Assembly: GCA_045125935.1 (NCBI GenBank)
Contig: JBGVNW010000056.1
Coordinates: forward strand, 65,038-129,037
DNA from: CAG-877 sp045125935
GTDB taxonomy: Bacteria > Bacillota_I > Bacilli_A > RF39 > UBA660
Direction: 5' to 3'
DNA: 64,000 nucleotides
In this document: positions 44,691-52,137 of the stretch, one piece after another
How the letters are laid out: each line of letters begins with the position of its first letter
Numbering within the stretch: the first letter of the stretch is position 1
Notes under the pieces: generated by a model
What the model saw: the letters and a program-made list of their open reading frames with translations, nothing else
What the model was told of the DNA's origin: nothing
Database searches by the model: none
Made by a program: the position numbers and the translations under genes

Positions 44691-44702
44691 GATAAGGTAT
44701 TA

Positions 44703-44745
44703 GTGTCTACATTATATTCGTAGAGTTGCTTTAATTAGGACACTA
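44703..44745. other. attR of element 2
   Basis: Element side ATTATATTCGTAGA, crossover GT (44725-44726), host side TGCTTTAATTAGG. The joined host sequence encodes RQRVALIRTLAMKPD. Confidence 0.85.
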
Positions 44746-44889
44746 GCAATGAAACCGGATATATTACTTTTGGATGAGCCAATGTCTGCGTTAGATTCTC
44801 AGTCAAGACTTGCAATTAGTGATGACATATATAAAATTATCAAAAAAGAAGGTAAAACTGCTGTTATGGTTACACATGATATTGCTGAG
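44725..44889 (+). pseudogene. ABC-importer ATPase, middle fragment
   Basis: Fifty-four codons giving VALIRTLAMKPDILLLDEPM, SALDSQSRLAIS, then KTAVMVTHDIAE: Walker B, D-loop and H-loop of the interrupted ATPase. Cut again at 44887-44888 by element 3, after the codons for THDIA. The following codons are element sequence. Confidence 0.93.
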
Positions 44890-44938
44890 ACAATCTTCTT
44901 AATTAACATAAATGTTTTATAAAAAAAAAGAAGATTTC

Positions 44939-46477
44939 TTATTCTTCGTAAAATTTTATATTTATTATTTCGACCTTACCTTTTACTTTATCTCTATCTT
45001 TATTTACTACAACTATTTCTTCTATAAAATTTGTTAAAAAATCAAATTTTTCTTTATTAGATAGATATTTCCAATGTTCTTTTATTGTTTTGGGAATTTT
45101 TACATTATCTTTATTTTGTTTAGGTAATATAACTTTTTCCAATCTATCAATTTCTTCTTTTAATCTTTGACTTTTCTTATTTAATTCATCAGTCATATAT
45201 TTTAATTGTTTATCAGTTATTTTATTTATCATGAATAAGTCCATTACTTCTTTCTTTTTTGCGGATGTTTGGCCAAGAAATTTTTTTAAAGTTTTTAATT
45301 CTTCTATTTCAGCATCATTTTCTTTAATTTCAACTTTGTCTATTTCAGTTAATGCTTCAATATTATTTATATAATTCATAAATGCTTTCTCTACTTTAGA
45401 ATGACTCATCCCCAAACAGATGCATAATTTCTTTTCTCTATTAATACATCGATAGCTATTGAAGACCATTTTTGTTCCGTCTTTTTTATTTTTATTTGTC
45501 CTACTACTGGTTAATTTTTTTCCACAAAGTCCACAAACTAGTGTTCCACAATAATAAACGTCTTCCTTAGGAAGATTGGTACGATGTGACTTTTTTATTT
45601 TATGAATTTTCTCTTGAACTTGATACCATGTTTTTTTAGAAATGATTGGTTTATGTTTTCCATCTGTAATAAGTTCATCTTCTTTTCCTATATGATATCT
45701 TACTTTTCCTATATATGTAGGATTAGTTAAAATGAGACGAATTGTTTTAGGTACCCATATACTATTAATAGTATATTTTTTACCTGTTTTACGTTGTTTT
45801 ACTACTCTACCGGCATTTTTAGTAGGAATTTTTTCCGCATTTAAAATATTACATATTTCTGTAAAGCTTTTGCCTTCTATATACATTTTAAAAATACGTT
45901 TTACTATTTTCGCTTCAGCTTGATTAATTGTCTGCTCTTTTTCATGTATTTTACGATTATAGCCATAACATGTTGTGGCACAAGCTAGTGTATAACCTTG
46001 TTTTACTTTTTCCTCAAGTGCTACTTTTATTCTTTCAATTGTTTGTTCTCTTTCTAGCTGCGCTACTGCACCATTAATTCTGACTGAAAATCTGCCTGTT
46101 GCGGTAGAAACATCTACTGTTCCTCCAGCTAGTGTAAATACTTGTATTCCATATTGCTGTATTAATTCAATTATATTTTCCGTATCTTTGCTATCACGTG
46201 TTAATCTGTCAAATTTATATAATACAACTACATCAATTTCTTTTTTTTGAATATCATTGATTAGTCTTTTTACCGCTGGTCTATCTTTAATATTTTTTCC
46301 ACTTTTACCTTCATCGGCATATATATCAAATATTTTAAAGCCTTGCTGCTTGGCAAATTTACTTAAATTTTCTTTTTGTGCAGAAACAGAATATCCTTCT
46401 TTTACTTGTTTTTCAGTTGATACACGTATGTATAAACCAGCATTTATTAATTTTTCTGTAATAATAGATTCCTCCAA
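44939..46477 (-). CDS. Phage-type large serine recombinase of element 3
   Basis: 512 aa. Catalytic domain with Ser20 in GLYIRVSTEKQ and the EGYSVSAQKENL and YKFDRLTRDSKDTENI motifs, typical of TP901-1/A118-type phage integrases rather than TndX-like ones. Recombinase domain about 165-260, zinc ribbon (VCGLCGKKL, then RCINREKKLCICLG), coiled coil and end. Start codon odd: TTG 46477 overlaps the GGAGG site, and ATT codons lie at the normal distance. It is adjacent to attL. Confidence 0.92.
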   Translation of the reverse strand: MEESIITEKLINAGLYIRVSTEKQVKEGYSVSAQKENLSKFAKQQGFKIFDIYADEGKSGKNIKDRPAVKRLINDIQKKEIDVVVLYKFDRLTRDSKDTENIIELIQQYGIQVFTLAGGTVDVSTATGRFSVRINGAVAQLEREQTIERIKVALEEKVKQGYTLACATTCYGYNRKIHEKEQTINQAEAKIVKRIFKMYIEGKSFTEICNILNAEKIPTKNAGRVVKQRKTGKKYTINSIWVPKTIRLILTNPTYIGKVRYHIGKEDELITDGKHKPIISKKTWYQVQEKIHKIKKSHRTNLPKEDVYYCGTLVCGLCGKKLTSSRTNKNKKDGTKMVFNSYRCINREKKLCICLGMSHSKVEKAFMNYINNIEALTEIDKVEIKENDAEIEELKTLKKFLGQTSAKKKEVMDLFMINKITDKQLKYMTDELNKKSQRLKEEIDRLEKVILPKQNKDNVKIPKTIKEHWKYLSNKEKFDFLTNFIEEIVVVNKDRDKVKGKVEIINIKFYEE

Positions 46478-46481
46478 ACTT

Positions 46482-46580
46482 TTATTTCTTTAGCATTTTA
46501 GGTATTGATGTTTTCCAAAAAAATTCTATCATTTTGATTTGAAGTTTTTTAGGAAGAATAATTTTATCTTTATTTTTCAT
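46482..46580 (-). CDS. Small 32-aa protein coupled to the recombinase
   Basis: MKNKDKIILPKKLQIKMIEF then FWKTSIPKMLKK. Ribosome site AGGTG before ATG 46580. Ends 4 bp before the recombinase frame begins, so it may drive recombinase translation by coupling. Basic and helical, no family recognised. Confidence 0.5.
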   Translation of the reverse strand: MKNKDKIILPKKLQIKMIEFFWKTSIPKMLKK

Positions 46581-46620
46581 TTTTCACCTACTTAATTTTA
46601 TGTGGTGATTTTTAATAAAT

Positions 46621-46654
46621 TGTAAAAAAACAGTTCTTTTATTTAGAACTGTTT
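46621..46654 (-). terminator. Terminator after the large secreted-protein gene of element 3
   Basis: Arms AAACAGTTCT (46628-46637) and AGAACTGTTT (46645-46654), followed on the minus strand by a T-run. Separates the cargo from the recombinase unit. Confidence 0.75.
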
Positions 46655-46669
46655 AATACTATTTAAAAA

Positions 46670-48163
46670 TTAATTTTCTTCTGGAATATCTTCTTCGTCG
46701 TTATCTTCATCTTTCTTGCTATCTATATATATTTTAGTACTTATTCCAGCTACTGCGGCTAAGCCTATACCTTCTAAAAATGGACCTGTTTCAATTTTTC
46801 TTGTTCCTGGTTTTTCATTTATTCTAGGTATTACATAATCGTTTTCGCTAGTTTTACTAGTTGTTGTATTTTCATAGCTACTTGCAATTTTACTTAGGCT
46901 TCCTGCTAAAGCCATTGAATTTTTATTGAAACTTTCTGTTGGGCTTTGAGTAGTTGTCTGATTATCAGTTAAATTATTTGCTATAAAATTATTTATTTTT
47001 TCTCCTAGTAAAGTCAGGTTATTAGTGTTATTAGTTGTTGTTTGTGTTTGAGTTGTTTGAGTATTATCACTAAATGAGAAAGTTGAACTTATATTTGACT
47101 TTATTTCTGAAATTTTCTCAGTAGCTGGATTATTTGTGAGTGTATCTTTTATTTCTGAAAGTTTTTCAGTAACCGGATTATCAATAATTGCGTCTTTTAT
47201 AACGTCTGTAAGTGATTTTTCGGTGCTTGCACTTACAGATGTTAAACTAGTCGGTACTGATAAAGTTGTTTGGCCACCATTTGATTGACTGGCACTAATC
47301 ATTGTTTTTCCTGTTGTATGTGAACTAATACATGCTTCATCATTGCAGTATCCAACATGATGATATTCTCCATCCTCATGCCATGCTGTATAGATATCAT
47401 ACCAAACCTCTACATCGCCTTCTGCAGTTCCTTTGAGCTCTCCTTTTCTGACCATTTCTGCCATCCCGCATAGGTCTACTACCATTCCTGTTCCAAGGCT
47501 TGTTTCAACAAGATCCCCTTTTCTGTACTCAGCAGCTTGCTCAGTTCCGTCCATATGGGGAATATCTGCAGCGACCATGACGTAGTCACCATACATATAT
47601 ACTCCGTCTTCTCGTATCCAGAAATCTAAATCAATTCCTTGTTTTCTCATAAGTGTTGCTAAGTTACTTGGATCTAAGTCACACCAAGTTTCTTTAGTTA
47701 ATCTACCATCTGCGCCATAATATTTAATACTTCCTACGGCCGCAGTAAGAAAATTAGAATCCCATTTTGGATTTACTCCATATTTTTCGTAATATTCATC
47801 TAATGTATAATTTATTCTTTCTTTATCCAAATTATATCTTCTTGCGGTATTAGGATCTGCAATAATTATTGCATCATCACCCAAAATTACTTTTCCATCA
47901 TTGTACTTTTCAAGTTCTCTAGTTATAACACTAATTGTATTTTGCATTTGTTCTACTGCCGAAGATACTACATCACCTTTTTCTATATAAGGAATACCTC
48001 GATTGTAGCCTGAACTATTAATTCTAGAAATTCCGCGTTCGATTTTCTTTGATATATCTTCAAGGATGTCTTGGGCATCTTCAAGTTTTTCTATTCCTTG
48101 TTCTACATAAGCAGGTATATAAACTATTTGATCCTTATTTATCAAATTGATTACACTATTCAT
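46670..48163 (-). CDS. Large presumed type VII-secreted protein with a barrel-like domain
   Basis: 497 aa, no signal peptide. N-terminal helical region (AYVEQGIEKLEDAQDILEDI...) like LXG/WXG proteins. A middle domain (about 100-260) has DYVMVAADIPHMDGTEQAAE, RKGDLVETSLGTGMVVDLCG and DVEVWYDIYTAW, resembling a double-psi barrel (3D/RlpA-like) with catalytic-type aspartates. Then a repetitive Thr/Ser/Asn linker with NPVTEKLSEIKDTLTNNP-type repeats, and a C-terminal helix (GIGLAAVAGISTKIYIDSKK). Co-transcribed with the WXG100-like gene upstream (14 bp). Probable wall-active effector; the fold assignment is inference. Confidence 0.6.
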   Translation of the reverse strand: MNSVINLINKDQIVYIPAYVEQGIEKLEDAQDILEDISKKIERGISRINSSGYNRGIPYIEKGDVVSSAVEQMQNTISVITRELEKYNDGKVILGDDAIIIADPNTARRYNLDKERINYTLDEYYEKYGVNPKWDSNFLTAAVGSIKYYGADGRLTKETWCDLDPSNLATLMRKQGIDLDFWIREDGVYMYGDYVMVAADIPHMDGTEQAAEYRKGDLVETSLGTGMVVDLCGMAEMVRKGELKGTAEGDVEVWYDIYTAWHEDGEYHHVGYCNDEACISSHTTGKTMISASQSNGGQTTLSVPTSLTSVSASTEKSLTDVIKDAIIDNPVTEKLSEIKDTLTNNPATEKISEIKSNISSTFSFSDNTQTTQTQTTTNNTNNLTLLGEKINNFIANNLTDNQTTTQSPTESFNKNSMALAGSLSKIASSYENTTTSKTSENDYVIPRINEKPGTRKIETGPFLEGIGLAAVAGISTKIYIDSKKDEDNDEEDIPEEN

Positions 48164-48176
48164 AGTTATCTTCTCC

Positions 48177-48479
48177 TTACAATTCTTTCTCTTCTTGACT
48201 TCTTAACCATGCCATATATTCTTCATATTGTGCTTGGGCATTTGCTCTTATTGTTGTAGTTACACCGTCATTTATTTGGCTACACTTTTGAACTTGAGTT
48301 TTTAATAAATCAAGTTCTGCATCAAGTGAGGAGTTGATATCACCAAATTGTAAATTATTACAATTTAAAAGACTCATGGCATTATCAATGCCACTTTTTA
48401 CATTATTAAACATCTCTATTGCATTATCTATTTCTGAACAACCTGCTTCTACTGCTGCTAAATCAACATACTGTGCCAT
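48177..48479 (-). CDS. WXG100-like protein carried on element 3
   Basis: 100 aa, two helices around a turn (CNNLQFGDINSSLDAELDLL). The size, helical hairpin and co-operonic large protein fit the ESX-like superfamily, although the central W-x-G itself is not present. First gene of the element's cargo operon, with the large protein next. Similar proteins occur in the chromosomal cluster at 50819-52058. Confidence 0.6.
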   Translation of the reverse strand: MAQYVDLAAVEAGCSEIDNAIEMFNNVKSGIDNAMSLLNCNNLQFGDINSSLDAELDLLKTQVQKCSQINDGVTTTIRANAQAQYEEYMAWLRSQEEKEL

Positions 48480-48500
48480 TTTATCACATCCTTATATACT

Positions 48501-48540
48501 TACTTTATTATTCTTTATTATTCTTTATTATTATTTTAAC
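48501..48540. repeat. Short tandem repeat of TTATTATTC
   Basis: Three imperfect copies of a 10-bp CTTTATTATT unit upstream of the WXG100-like gene. Could shift spacing of its promoter by slippage; otherwise simple AT-rich DNA. Confidence 0.4.
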
Positions 48541-48631
48541 ATTTTTATGGTCAAGTGAAAATATTTAATTTTTATTTGTTATATTTAAGTGTAAATTTTA
48601 ACTAAATTGTTTCTATTTTGACATTTTGGTT

Positions 48632-48675
48632 ATGCTTATAAAAACTATTGGTGAGGCTATAAGTATGTCAGATAA
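48632..48675. other. attR of element 3
   Basis: Element side ...AAAACTATTGGT, crossover GA (48653-48654), host side GGCTATAAGTATG. The opposite attL is at about 44870-44905 (host GATATTGCT, GA, element GACAATCTT). Inverted ATTG/CAAT arms remain around the rejoined GA. Confidence 0.75.
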
Positions 48676-48826
48676 AATTGTTGTTTTATCTAAGAGGCCA
48701 GCTATTGTAAAGAACATTTATGAAATTGAATTAGATAATAAATCTACTCCTATTAATAATCGTAGTTCTAAAAACTTTTCTTCATACTATGAAGCGATTT
48801 GGAGGGATTTAGATGTCCATATCTAG
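48653..48826 (+). pseudogene. ABC-importer ATPase, C-terminal fragment
   Basis: Fifty-seven codons plus stop: EAISMSDKIVVLSKRPAIVK, then a short tail typical of SsuB/TauB-type ATPases (NNRSSKNFSSYYEAIWRDLD). Together with 31490-31903 and 44725-44886 it makes the 249-aa protein. Its end overlaps the permease start at 48813. An ATG exists at 48665 but would make no useful product. Confidence 0.93.
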
Positions 48827-49601
48827 AGAAAAATATTTAAAAAAATTACGCAAAGAAACTTTTTTAGTTAGCTTATTTAGATTTTTATTAATATTGGTAT
48901 TTATTGTTGGATGGGAAGTTTTAGCTAGAATTGGAGTTATTAATACTTTTACATTTTCTTCACCTAGTCGGGTTATAGAAACTATTATCGATTTGGTTAA
49001 ACAAGGTAATTTATTTTCACATATTGGTGTTACTATATATGAAACCTTACTTAGTTTTTTTCTAGCTACAGTAATTGGATTAGGTGTTGGAACTTTATTA
49101 TGGAGTAGTCCATTAGTTTCAAGAATTGTTGATCCATATCTAACAATACTTAATTCTCTTCCTAAAGTTGCACTTGGACCACTTATAATTATTTGGGTTG
49201 GTGCTAGTACTAATTCAATCATATTTATGTCTTTACTTATTAGTACATTTATTACTATTATTAATATTTATAATGGTTTTAATAGTACTGATAAGAGCTA
49301 TATAACATTATTGAAAAGTTTTGGTGCTAGTAAATGGCAAATATTTCGAAAGGTTGTTTTCCCAAGTAATTATGCTACTATTATTAGTGCTTTGAAAGTC
49401 AATATTTCAATGAATTTAATTGGAGTTATTATGGGAGAATTACTCGTCTCTAAAGAAGGAATTGGATATTTGATTATGTATGGATCACAAGTATTTAATA
49501 TTGATTTAGTTATTACTGGAGTATTTATTTTAGGAATTATTTCTTATTTAATGTATTATGTCATTAATAAATTAGAACTGTTTGTTTTAAGGTATAAATA
49601 A
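48813..49601 (+). CDS. ABC-importer permease (NitT/TauT type), intact
   Basis: 262 aa with six helices and the BPD_transp_1 loop LLKSFGASKWQIFRKVVFPS (EAA-like motif). Family of ThiX/SsuC/TauC-type permeases. It is the only intact gene of the interrupted importer operon. Ribosome site TTGGAGGGAT. Without the binding protein and ATPase it cannot import, unless some cells have lost the elements. It ends at a terminator. Confidence 0.92.
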   Translation: MSISREKYLKKLRKETFLVSLFRFLLILVFIVGWEVLARIGVINTFTFSSPSRVIETIIDLVKQGNLFSHIGVTIYETLLSFFLATVIGLGVGTLLWSSPLVSRIVDPYLTILNSLPKVALGPLIIIWVGASTNSIIFMSLLISTFITIINIYNGFNSTDKSYITLLKSFGASKWQIFRKVVFPSNYATIISALKVNISMNLIGVIMGELLVSKEGIGYLIMYGSQVFNIDLVITGVFILGIISYLMYYVINKLELFVLRYK

Positions 49602-49642
49602 AAAGAGGTTTTGAATTAAAAGTTCATTTAACCTCTTTTTTT
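49601..49642. terminator. Bidirectional terminator after the importer operon
   Basis: Arms AAAAGAGGTT (49601-49610) and AACCTCTTTT (49630-49639) with A- and T-runs outside. Shared with the convergent hydrolase gene. Confidence 0.8.
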
Positions 49643-49646
49643 ATAT

Positions 49647-50801
49647 TTAAACTGTTAGTTTATATGTTTCATCAGAACTTGCGAAAGCTTGTCTATCAGT
49701 ATTTTCTGTTCCGTTATATACATTTGTCATATCTCTTATAGAATATCCCCCACTATTTAACTCAGCATATGATCTGTAATTTAATACAATACCAGCTTCT
49801 GAACCTCGGGCTTCTGCTACTACGAAACGATTATTTTCTGGATCGTTTTCTATAATCATACCAACATGCCCACTACTTACCATTACATCACCAGGTTGGG
49901 CTTCTGACCAATTCTGATATGCTATGCTTTCTCCAACATAGTTAAAGTCAGTAACTGGTCTCCATTGAAATCTATTAGGCGTTCCCTTATCTACACAGTA
50001 AGAGGTCCATGGATTACAATCTACTCCGTTCATTACATATGCTGTGCTTACATACGGATTTGAGTTTGTTCCTTGGTGTTTATAGTCGAGTTTAACACCT
50101 TTATCAGCTGCTAGTTTCAATAAGGTTAGCGCAGTATTTACTGCTGCTTCTCTTCCAGTATATGTATTTTGAATTGTATTTAATATACTTGTGATGTATT
50201 GAAAACCTGAGCCCTCTACGACATTTCCGTTTTCATCAACTTGGTTGTAGAATGAATCTAGAGTTGCATTTCCTTTAAGTTGTATTAATAAATTTTTACC
50301 TGCCGCTTTTTCTTCAGCAGTAAGTATATGGTCATATGCTGCCAATAGTTCACTAATACCTGTTACATAATTGAATTCAACATTGTAATTTACTAACGTA
50401 GTAGACGTTCCTACTGGTGTAACTTGAGCTAATATTCCCTCTATTTGAGTCCTTAAATTTTGATTTTCTTGTTCTAATTGACTAATTTGGCTCTGGATAG
50501 AAGCTCTCTCACTAGCATTCTTTTCATTATCAGGAATACACATTAATTGAAATTTTAGTTTGGCTATTTGTTCCTTATTTTGTTTATACTTATTCAGTAA
50601 ATCTAATGCATCGAAGAAGCCACTTAATTTTGCTCTTTCTGCATTTAATTTGTTTACAACATTAGATAGTGCTGAAACTAGTGCTGTTGCAGCTGATCCA
50701 GACCAAATTAAATCAAATGCAATATTTCCAATACTTTTTTGTGTACTTTCTAAATTAGTAGATTCATTTTTTCCATTTGTGGCAGTTTGACTATAACTCA
50801 T
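49647..50801 (-). CDS. NlpC/P60- or CHAP-like cell-wall hydrolase with LXG-like N terminus
   Basis: 384 aa. The first 130 residues are helical with a coiled coil (LKFQLMCIPDNEKNASERAS... QSQISQLEQENQNLRTQI), no signal peptide. The C-terminal domain has NGVDCNPWTSYCVDKG (catalytic Cys), AQPGDVMVSSGHVGMIIEND (His) and AEARGSEAGIV. Expected to cut peptidoglycan after export by the ESX/type VII path. Last gene of the minus-strand cluster; its neighbours are WXG100-like. Confidence 0.75.
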   Translation of the reverse strand: MSYSQTATNGKNESTNLESTQKSIGNIAFDLIWSGSAATALVSALSNVVNKLNAERAKLSGFFDALDLLNKYKQNKEQIAKLKFQLMCIPDNEKNASERASIQSQISQLEQENQNLRTQIEGILAQVTPVGTSTTLVNYNVEFNYVTGISELLAAYDHILTAEEKAAGKNLLIQLKGNATLDSFYNQVDENGNVVEGSGFQYITSILNTIQNTYTGREAAVNTALTLLKLAADKGVKLDYKHQGTNSNPYVSTAYVMNGVDCNPWTSYCVDKGTPNRFQWRPVTDFNYVGESIAYQNWSEAQPGDVMVSSGHVGMIIENDPENNRFVVAEARGSEAGIVLNYRSYAELNSGGYSIRDMTNVYNGTENTDRQAFASSDETYKLTV

Positions 50802-50818
50802 AATGTATTTCTCCTAAC

Positions 50819-51085
50819 TTATTGATTTTCAGCCGTGTTTACAATTTCGATTAACATGTTTTCAATATTTTTCATTTTATTATGATATTCTTTTCCATCC
50901 GCAACTAAATCATTAGTTACATTTGTAAATCCATCAGCAGCATTTCCTTTCCAGTACTCATTTAATGTTTTAACCTCTTGTTGTATTGAATCCATAATAT
51001 CAATTGCATCATTGTTTAACTGAGTCATTTTAGCTCCCCAGGCTTGTAAAACGTCTTTTTCAATGTATGTATACGGATCATTCAT
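50819..51085 (-). CDS. WXG100-family protein
   Basis: 88 aa with the W-x-G turn: LNEYWKGNAADGF (Trp, Gly) between two helices. Start MNDPYTYIEKD at 51085 chosen from AAGGAGGATA; a longer in-frame start at 51130 would overlap the next gene. Typical ESX-like helical hairpin secreted by type VII systems, probably pairing with a neighbour. Confidence 0.85.
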   Translation of the reverse strand: MNDPYTYIEKDVLQAWGAKMTQLNNDAIDIMDSIQQEVKTLNEYWKGNAADGFTNVTNDLVADGKEYHNKMKNIENMLIEIVNTAENQ

Positions 51086-51089
51086 TTTA

Positions 51090-51383
51090 TTATCCTCCTT
51101 GAGTATAAGCTTGCTCATGTTCAGCAGCACATCTTGCTTTTTCTTTTAACTTCATTACATTATAAGAAAGCTTTAATGATCTATTGTTATGGATTGTCAT
51201 ATATCCGTTACAGGTATTATTGAATGCTTCTTTCATAGCAGTATCTTTCCATGATGGCGAACTGTAAATATTATCGATTAGACTTTGAATTTCCTCTAAT
51301 TTACTATTGTAATTATCAATTAAATTTGTTAATCTTGTCGCGCTTGCTGTCATCTCTTCTGGAACGTGTTTATATTTACCCAA
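51090..51383 (-). CDS. WXG100-like protein, TTG start
   Basis: 97 aa. Helix, turn with SPSWKDTAMKEAFN, helix. Start chosen at TTG 51383 (GKYKHVPEEM...) with AGGAGAT at proper spacing; an upstream ATG at 51470 belongs to the end of the neighbouring gene. Fourth in the cluster and partner candidate for the preceding ones. Confidence 0.7.
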   Translation of the reverse strand: MGKYKHVPEEMTASATRLTNLIDNYNSKLEEIQSLIDNIYSSPSWKDTAMKEAFNNTCNGYMTIHNNRSLKLSYNVMKLKEKARCAAEHEQAYTQGG

Positions 51384-51438
51384 AAAATCATCTCCTAGAA
51401 AAAAAACTTTTTGTAAGCATGTTATAAAAAGTTTTAAA

Positions 51439-51720
51439 TTATTCAGTTTCCATTGTATTCGCAATGGCAATTATATCGTTTGCTGATTTTATAACTTGTC
51501 CATATGTTAGTTTGAACATACTTCTAAATTGATCTAATTCAGCTCTTAACTCTGCTGGTTTTCTATTTCCTTGATAAACTGCTGTATCAACATTATCAAT
51601 TTTTTCTATTTCTCTTGAAACGTTATTTAGTAATGATTCTAATTCATTTGCGATTGTTTTCATTCTTGTTGCTTTTGCCCTAGCTTCCGCAGGGTTAACT
51701 ATCATTCTTCCGTCTGCCAT
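51439..51720 (-). CDS. WXG100-like protein
   Basis: 93 aa: MADGRMIVNPAEARAKATRM, then a helix, turn VDTAVYQGNRKPAEL and a second helix. Without the strict W-x-G but with the same size and fold prediction. Ribosome site GGGAGGTT. Member of the same operon. Confidence 0.75.
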   Translation of the reverse strand: MADGRMIVNPAEARAKATRMKTIANELESLLNNVSREIEKIDNVDTAVYQGNRKPAELRAELDQFRSMFKLTYGQVIKSANDIIAIANTMETE

Positions 51721-51740
51721 GTATATAACCTCCCTATTTA

Positions 51741-52058
51741 TTATTCTAGTGGATTTCCACTATTAATTCTACTTTGAAGATATGCTTCATCACTATCAAT
51801 ATTTTGTGCGCGATTTTTCATTAATTCTGCACATTCATTAAAAGTTGTTTCATATTTTAAATACTCTCCTTTTTGTGCCTGAAAAGTATTTAAGAAATCT
51901 GAAGATAATCCTCCTTTAAATTGTGATGATCCTGCAAAGTCTTCTACTAGTGAATATAATGTACGTATTAAGCTACCATAATCACCAGAATTACTATCCA
52001 TTGTAGTTGACCAATTTCTCATTTGATCTGTGTCGTGACTTACTATTCCTGTCGCCAT
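51741..52058 (-). CDS. WXG100-like protein
   Basis: 105 aa: MATGIVSHDTDQMRNWSTTM, helix, turn AGSSQFKGGLSSDF (FKG in place of W-x-G), helix with the YLKYETTFNECAEL segment. Ribosome site AGAGGAGGTT. First of the four small helical proteins after the SleB-like gene. Confidence 0.78.
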   Translation of the reverse strand: MATGIVSHDTDQMRNWSTTMDSNSGDYGSLIRTLYSLVEDFAGSSQFKGGLSSDFLNTFQAQKGEYLKYETTFNECAELMKNRAQNIDSDEAYLQSRINSGNPLE

Positions 52059-52137
52059 ATTTAAACCTCCTCTATTTTTTTATTATATCATCATATCATT
52101 TTATAAAAAACATTATTTACAAAAGATTACACTTAAT

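Larger units (their letters stand above)
31904..44726. mobile_element. Element 2: 12.8-kb mobilisable element with a glycosylation cassette
   Basis: Bounded by GT at 31904-31905 and 44725-44726, inside the ATPase gene. Contains a glycosyltransferase operon, a phage-like repressor region, excisionase-like and RepA-like genes, a MobV relaxase, a large serine recombinase near the right end and a Bro-N antirepressor. No type IV secretion genes, so it would rely on a helper such as element 1 for transfer. Removing 12,821 bp rejoins AGA GTT GCT in frame. Confidence 0.92.
44887..48654. mobile_element. Element 3: 3.8-kb recombinase element with WXG100-type cargo
   Basis: Bounded by GA at 44887-44888 and 48653-48654 in the H-loop codons of the ATPase gene. 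Holds a phage-type serine recombinase, a 32-aa gene, a large presumed secreted protein and a WXG100-like gene, all minus strand. Excising 3,766 bp restores GCT GAG GCT ATA in frame. No relaxase or secretion genes, so it is non-conjugative and perhaps carried along by other elements or phages. Confidence 0.9.

Noticed and set aside
48501..48540. CRISPR-like repeat
   Set aside because: Only simple 10-bp AT repeats without spacers; no cas genes in the window.
5696..48654. One composite mobile element spanning all three
   Set aside because: Between the three there are intact host codons of two genes in proper order, and each has its own recombinase and its own crossover dinucleotide.
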